Positions 57,493 to 60,303 of a stretch of DNA of 60,303 nt are shown in pieces (the first letter of the stretch is position 1; each line of letters opens with the position of its first letter). The DNA lies in assembly GCF_014695585.1 (NCBI RefSeq), contig NZ_JACJON010000027.1, forward strand, positions 1 to 60,303, written 5' to 3'. The position numbers and the translations under genes are program-made. Source of the stretch: Microcoleus sp. FACHB-831. GTDB lineage: Bacteria; Cyanobacteriota; Cyanobacteriia; Cyanobacteriales; FACHB-T130. The notes beneath the pieces are model-generated. The model had not been told where the DNA came from, did not search any database, and saw only the letters and a list, made by a program, of their open reading frames with translations.

Positions 57493-57687
57493 CTACAACT
57501 GTGGAGCAGATTGATTTGGATCGGGAAGTTCAGGAGATCGCGCGATCGCATCAAATTTGTATCCTTCAAGTTTTAGCTGTTTAACAAATTGAGTGCTATC
57601 TAAATTTGACGATCCTGCAATAGTTTCTTCTGACGGTTTTGGAGTTGCAGACCGCTTGATTTGTTTGAGGCGAGATTTTCTTCCCAT
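57493..57687 (-). CDS. Small conserved basic protein
   Basis: A 64-residue protein: basic start MGRKSRLKQIKRSATPKPSE, then STQFVKQLKLEGYKFDAIARSPELPDP and a short end. The pattern of a basic N-terminus followed by FV..L...GY.F..I.RSPE.P is reminiscent of small cyanobacterial proteins of unknown function. No TM. The evidence is mainly its composition and plausible ATG start. Confidence 0.5.
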   Translation of the reverse strand: MGRKSRLKQIKRSATPKPSEETIAGSSNLDSTQFVKQLKLEGYKFDAIARSPELPDPNQSAPQL

Positions 57688-58046
57688 AACTTTGTCAAAA
57701 CATCGATAATAATTCCAGTTTAGCGATATTTTCTAAGGCTAGATTGGCATTCGCTAAAATAAGTTGATGCTACCTTTGATAGCGCGATCGCCATCGGCTA
57801 AGGGAAAGTGGAAGCGATCGCCGCAGCTACGATGCTCAACTGAGCGTAGATGTTGCAATCTAGAATATAGCAATCCTAGTTGAGTTTTGAGATGCTAGGG
57901 TTTGAGATCCCCGACTTCTTAGAGAAGTCGGGGATCTCGCTTTCACGAATCATTTATGATTGCTATAGTCAAAAAGCAAGTTATACGGCAATTGCAACAT
58001 AATTAATAGTAGTAAATTTTTGTGTCCTTAACTTCGGAATTTATTT
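57688..58046. other. 359-bp intergenic region containing a MITE-like element
   Basis: It contains the MITE-like element at 57866-57967 and two HIP1 sites; otherwise no gene-like signal before the acetyltransferase gene. Confidence 0.5.
57866..57967. repeat. MITE-like element: 10-bp terminal inverted repeats around a perfect 16-bp hairpin
   Basis: Ends TATAGCAATC (57866-57875) and GATTGCTATA (57958-57967) enclose 102 bp, with a central perfect hairpin GAGATCCCCGACTTCT (57904-57919), loop TAG, and its complement (57923-57938). The end sequence CTATAGCAATCC also occurs at about 38686. No coding capacity. Confidence 0.7.
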
Positions 58047-58592
58047 ATGCTTCTTCAAACCGAGCGTCTGCTGCTGCGCGAATTTACACAAGCCGACTGG
58101 TCTGCCGTTTTAGCCTATCAATCTACCCCCGCATACCAACGTTTTTATCCAGATGTGGGGCGCACTGAAGCCGACGCTCGTGCCTTCGTTAATAACTTCC
58201 TCCAGTGGCAGCAGGAAAAGCCACGATGGAGGTATCAGTGGGCAGTAGCTCTACAAAAACAGGATAAGCTGATTGGTAACTGCGGCCTCCGCAAAAGTCA
58301 TGCCGATGCTTGGGAAGCAGAAATTGGGTGTGAATTGGCTCCTGAATATTGGGGACGAAATTATCCATTTGAGATGGGTCGCCTGTTACTGCGCTTTGGA
58401 TTTACAGAGCTTGGTCTGCATCGCATTTACGCACACTGTATCGCTGATAATAGAGGCGCGGTATCGTTGGCTCAGACGCTTGGAATGACTCAAGAAGGTC
58501 GGTTGCGAGAGAATGTCAGCATCCGAGGAAAGTGGCACGATACGCTTGTATACGCAATTTTGCAACAGGAATGGGAAGCCAAGGTTGAATAA
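58047..58592 (+). CDS. GNAT-family N-acetyltransferase (RimJ/RimL-like)
   Basis: A 181-residue acetyltransferase using acetyl-CoA. Family pattern: LLQTERLLLREFTQADWSAVLAYQ at the start, IGNCGLRK, EIGCELAPEYWGRNYPFEMGRLLLRFGFTELGLHRIYAHC with the CoA-binding helix, then NRGAVSLAQTLGMTQEGRLRENVSIRGKWHDTLVYAIL. Similar proteins acetylate ribosomal proteins or small amines; the substrate here is unknown. Monocistronic, cytosolic. Confidence 0.92.
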   Translation: MLLQTERLLLREFTQADWSAVLAYQSTPAYQRFYPDVGRTEADARAFVNNFLQWQQEKPRWRYQWAVALQKQDKLIGNCGLRKSHADAWEAEIGCELAPEYWGRNYPFEMGRLLLRFGFTELGLHRIYAHCIADNRGAVSLAQTLGMTQEGRLRENVSIRGKWHDTLVYAILQQEWEAKVE

Positions 58593-58773
58593 CAGCGGGC
58601 TAATCGTTAAATAGCCATTTTTAAAATTATCATTTTTGATTTAGGAAGTTTTGCCAGTAGCTATGTTTACAATTGCAACCCCAGAATTATAAACCAAAAT
58701 CATATTAATAAATACCGTTAATCAAGCGCATTTTATTAGCAGAATCTAGTCCTAAGACTTGAGCGCAATGCTT

Positions 58774-60219
58774 TTACAACCCAACTGGTAAAGTTAGGGT
58801 GAATGCAGTCTGTCCAGATAATGTCGGGTCAAGCGTCAAATCGCCACCGTGCGATCGCGCAATTTCCCGCGCTAGGCTCAGTCCTAATCCAATTCCTTCC
58901 ACTTTGCGCGTCCGGGCTGGATCGCCGCGATGGAAGCGATCAAAAATGCGATCGCGATCGCCAGTTGGAATCTCTTTCGAGCAATTACTGATGGTAATCA
59001 ATACGGTTGCACCCTGACGACGAGCATTAATCCGAATCCAGCCGTCAGGCAAATTGTATTTAATGGCGTTGCTAATCAAATTTTGCAAGACCTGAACGAG
59101 TAAATCGCGATCGCCTTGTACGCGCAAACCCTCGGCAATTTCTGTTTTAACCTCTAGATGGGGTGCCAGCAGTTCGATATCTTCCAACATCTCAATTAAC
59201 AAGCCAGACAAATCCACCCCAACTCGGTACAGAGCCATTTGTCCGGCATCGGCTAGGGAAAGCAGCAACAGTTTACGCACAATCCCGCTAAGACGACGCA
59301 CCTCATCGAGCAAATTACTCAAACCCTGTTGCACCTCTGAGCCGGGTTCCGCTTGTTGCAGGGTGCGTTCCAGTTCTCCTTGCAAAATCGCCAGGGGAGT
59401 CTTGAGTTCGTGTGCAGCATCGGCGCTAAAGCGAGAAGCTTGCTTAAAACTGTGTTCCAGACGTGACAACATCTGGTTAAAAACTTGAATTAATTCGACA
59501 AATTCAACATCTGTCGCACCTATGGGGACTCGTTGTTCCAAACCACTAGCGGTGACATTGCCAATGACTTTAGTTAACCGTCGGATGGAATGCAAACTGC
59601 TGCCAGCAATTGCCCATGCGCCACCCGCTACCAGCAGCAGCACCCCTGGAATTGAAATTAGGAAGATGTTGCGGATGACGACCATTTCTTGCGCGATCGC
59701 CTTTAAACTTACTGCGATCGCAACTTGAGCAAAGGGTGTTGTGACTGCACCAACCCGCCAAGTTCCGGTTGCTGTGCGCTGGGTGACGAATCGAGGCGCG
59801 GGTGGTGGTCGATCGGGCGGGGGTTGCGATCGCTCTGGAAATGGGGCTGTTTGTCGCTGGGAATGAGGTGGTGGAAAGGGCTGTAGTTGGGGGCGCGATG
59901 TCCAAAGGTTCTTGGTATCTAGATCGGCAGTCCATTCCTCGGAGCGATACAGGACGTTACCATCTGCATCGATGACCAACATGGCGATCGCTGTATTGGT
60001 TCCAAACGTACCAGGGAGAAAGGCTTCATAAGACTGCCAGCGATCGGGCGATCGCGGACGACCTGCCCGCATCAATTGACTTTCCAGTTCTGCATCGAGA
60101 CGGCTTACCTTCGCCTCATAAATCAGCCACCAAGAGATTAACCCAAACCCGACGATGGCGCTCCCTGCGAGAACGGCAGACAATAGAGCTATTCGGATAC
60201 GGAAGGAACGCAACTTCAC
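58774..60219 (-). CDS. Membrane sensor histidine kinase (HAMP-type)
   Basis: A 481-residue two-TM sensor. TM1 is about 10-34 and a periplasmic sensor region about 35-185, with a Pro-rich segment (QLQPFPPPHS, QPPPDRPPPAP). TM2 (about 182-206) leads to HAMP (about 205-260), then HisKA with FSADAAHELKTPLAILQGE (His270) and HATPase with N-box LISNAIKYN and GIGLGLSLAREIARSHGG. The G1 box reads SNCSKEIP in place of the usual DNGPGI, a divergence seen in some OmpR-partner kinases. The start is GTG 60219, overlapping the stop of the upstream OmpR-type regulator by 4 bp (GTGA), so the two form a pair. Confidence 0.92.
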   Translation of the reverse strand: MKLRSFRIRIALLSAVLAGSAIVGFGLISWWLIYEAKVSRLDAELESQLMRAGRPRSPDRWQSYEAFLPGTFGTNTAIAMLVIDADGNVLYRSEEWTADLDTKNLWTSRPQLQPFPPPHSQRQTAPFPERSQPPPDRPPPAPRFVTQRTATGTWRVGAVTTPFAQVAIAVSLKAIAQEMVVIRNIFLISIPGVLLLVAGGAWAIAGSSLHSIRRLTKVIGNVTASGLEQRVPIGATDVEFVELIQVFNQMLSRLEHSFKQASRFSADAAHELKTPLAILQGELERTLQQAEPGSEVQQGLSNLLDEVRRLSGIVRKLLLLSLADAGQMALYRVGVDLSGLLIEMLEDIELLAPHLEVKTEIAEGLRVQGDRDLLVQVLQNLISNAIKYNLPDGWIRINARRQGATVLITISNCSKEIPTGDRDRIFDRFHRGDPARTRKVEGIGLGLSLAREIARSHGGDLTLDPTLSGQTAFTLTLPVGL

Positions 60220-60303
60220 TGTTGAGACTCTGATTGACGAAAGCGATAGCCGACGCCGCGAATGCTTTCAATCCAACCCGCGCCACCGATGGAGTCAATT
60301 TTT
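60216..60303 (-). CDS. OmpR-family response regulator, C-terminal end (cut by window edge)
   Basis: The visible 28 codons read KIDSIGGAGWIESIRGVGYR then FRQSESQQ and stop at 60216-60218. IESIRGVGYRF is the wing of the OmpR/PhoB winged-helix DNA-binding domain. It lies directly upstream of the HAMP kinase gene with a 4-bp overlap, so it is its expected partner. Confidence 0.9.
   Translation of the reverse strand, partial: KIDSIGGAGWIESIRGVGYRFRQSESQQ

Overview
The window is a piece of a cyanobacterial chromosome, most likely from a large-genome filamentous species. The evidence is the very frequent HIP1 octamer GCGATCGC, short tandem heptamer repeats, and typical cyanobacterial families: zam, a cyanobacteriochrome-type sensor kinase, DUF3153, Uma2, pentapeptide-repeat proteins and a group I truncated globin. 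The genus cannot be fixed from the sequence alone. No rRNA, tRNA or CRISPR array was found.

Left part (1-26 kb): the tail of an IS630-type transposase, then glgB (minus), a small secreted protein with a glutathione S-transferase (minus), a small lipoprotein, a GAF sensor kinase, an FtsL-like protein directly abutting ftsI/PBP, a DUF255 thioredoxin-fold protein (minus), a 1.4 kb gene-poor stretch, clpP, an unknown cytosolic protein (minus), zam and ubiX, a LapA-like membrane protein, a sensor-less STAND/NB-ARC NTPase, aroK and argB, a secreted repeat protein (minus), a TPR tail-anchored protein, and a stand-alone SLATT two-TM protein (minus).

Middle part (26-53 kb): a DUF3153 lipoprotein is followed after 13 bp by two overlapping nonribosomal peptide synthetase genes (C-A-PCP, then docking-C-A-NMT-PCP). 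A third NRPS gene (C-A-PCP-TE) lies 13.7 kb further on, on the same strand. Binding-pocket residues read by eye suggest an Ile/Val-like residue, N-methyl-Leu, and an aromatic-like residue, released by the thioesterase. The interval between the NRPS blocks is a regulatory island: a PAS/GAF hybrid histidine kinase, a receiver with Glu at the phosphoacceptor site coupled to a PAS-CRP fusion, a GC-rich CRP-type regulator, a receiver with Asn at the phosphoacceptor site, and a kinase with two bilin-type GAF domains. A GH1 beta-glucosidase, a pentapeptide protein and a Uma2 nuclease-fold protein follow.

Right part (53-60.3 kb): an HD-domain protein (minus), a frameshifted response-regulator relic, a pentapeptide protein (minus), truncated hemoglobin, a secreted unknown, a small conserved protein, a GNAT acetyltransferase, and a two-component pair (kinase plus the end of an OmpR-type regulator) cut by the window edge.

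The most unusual feature is that families of dispersed repeats normally seen between genes (heptamer runs, 20-24 bp palindromes, CCCC..GGGG elements) occur in frame inside coding regions. They are concentrated in the three NRPS genes and also appear in the GAF kinase, ftsI and the Uma2 gene.
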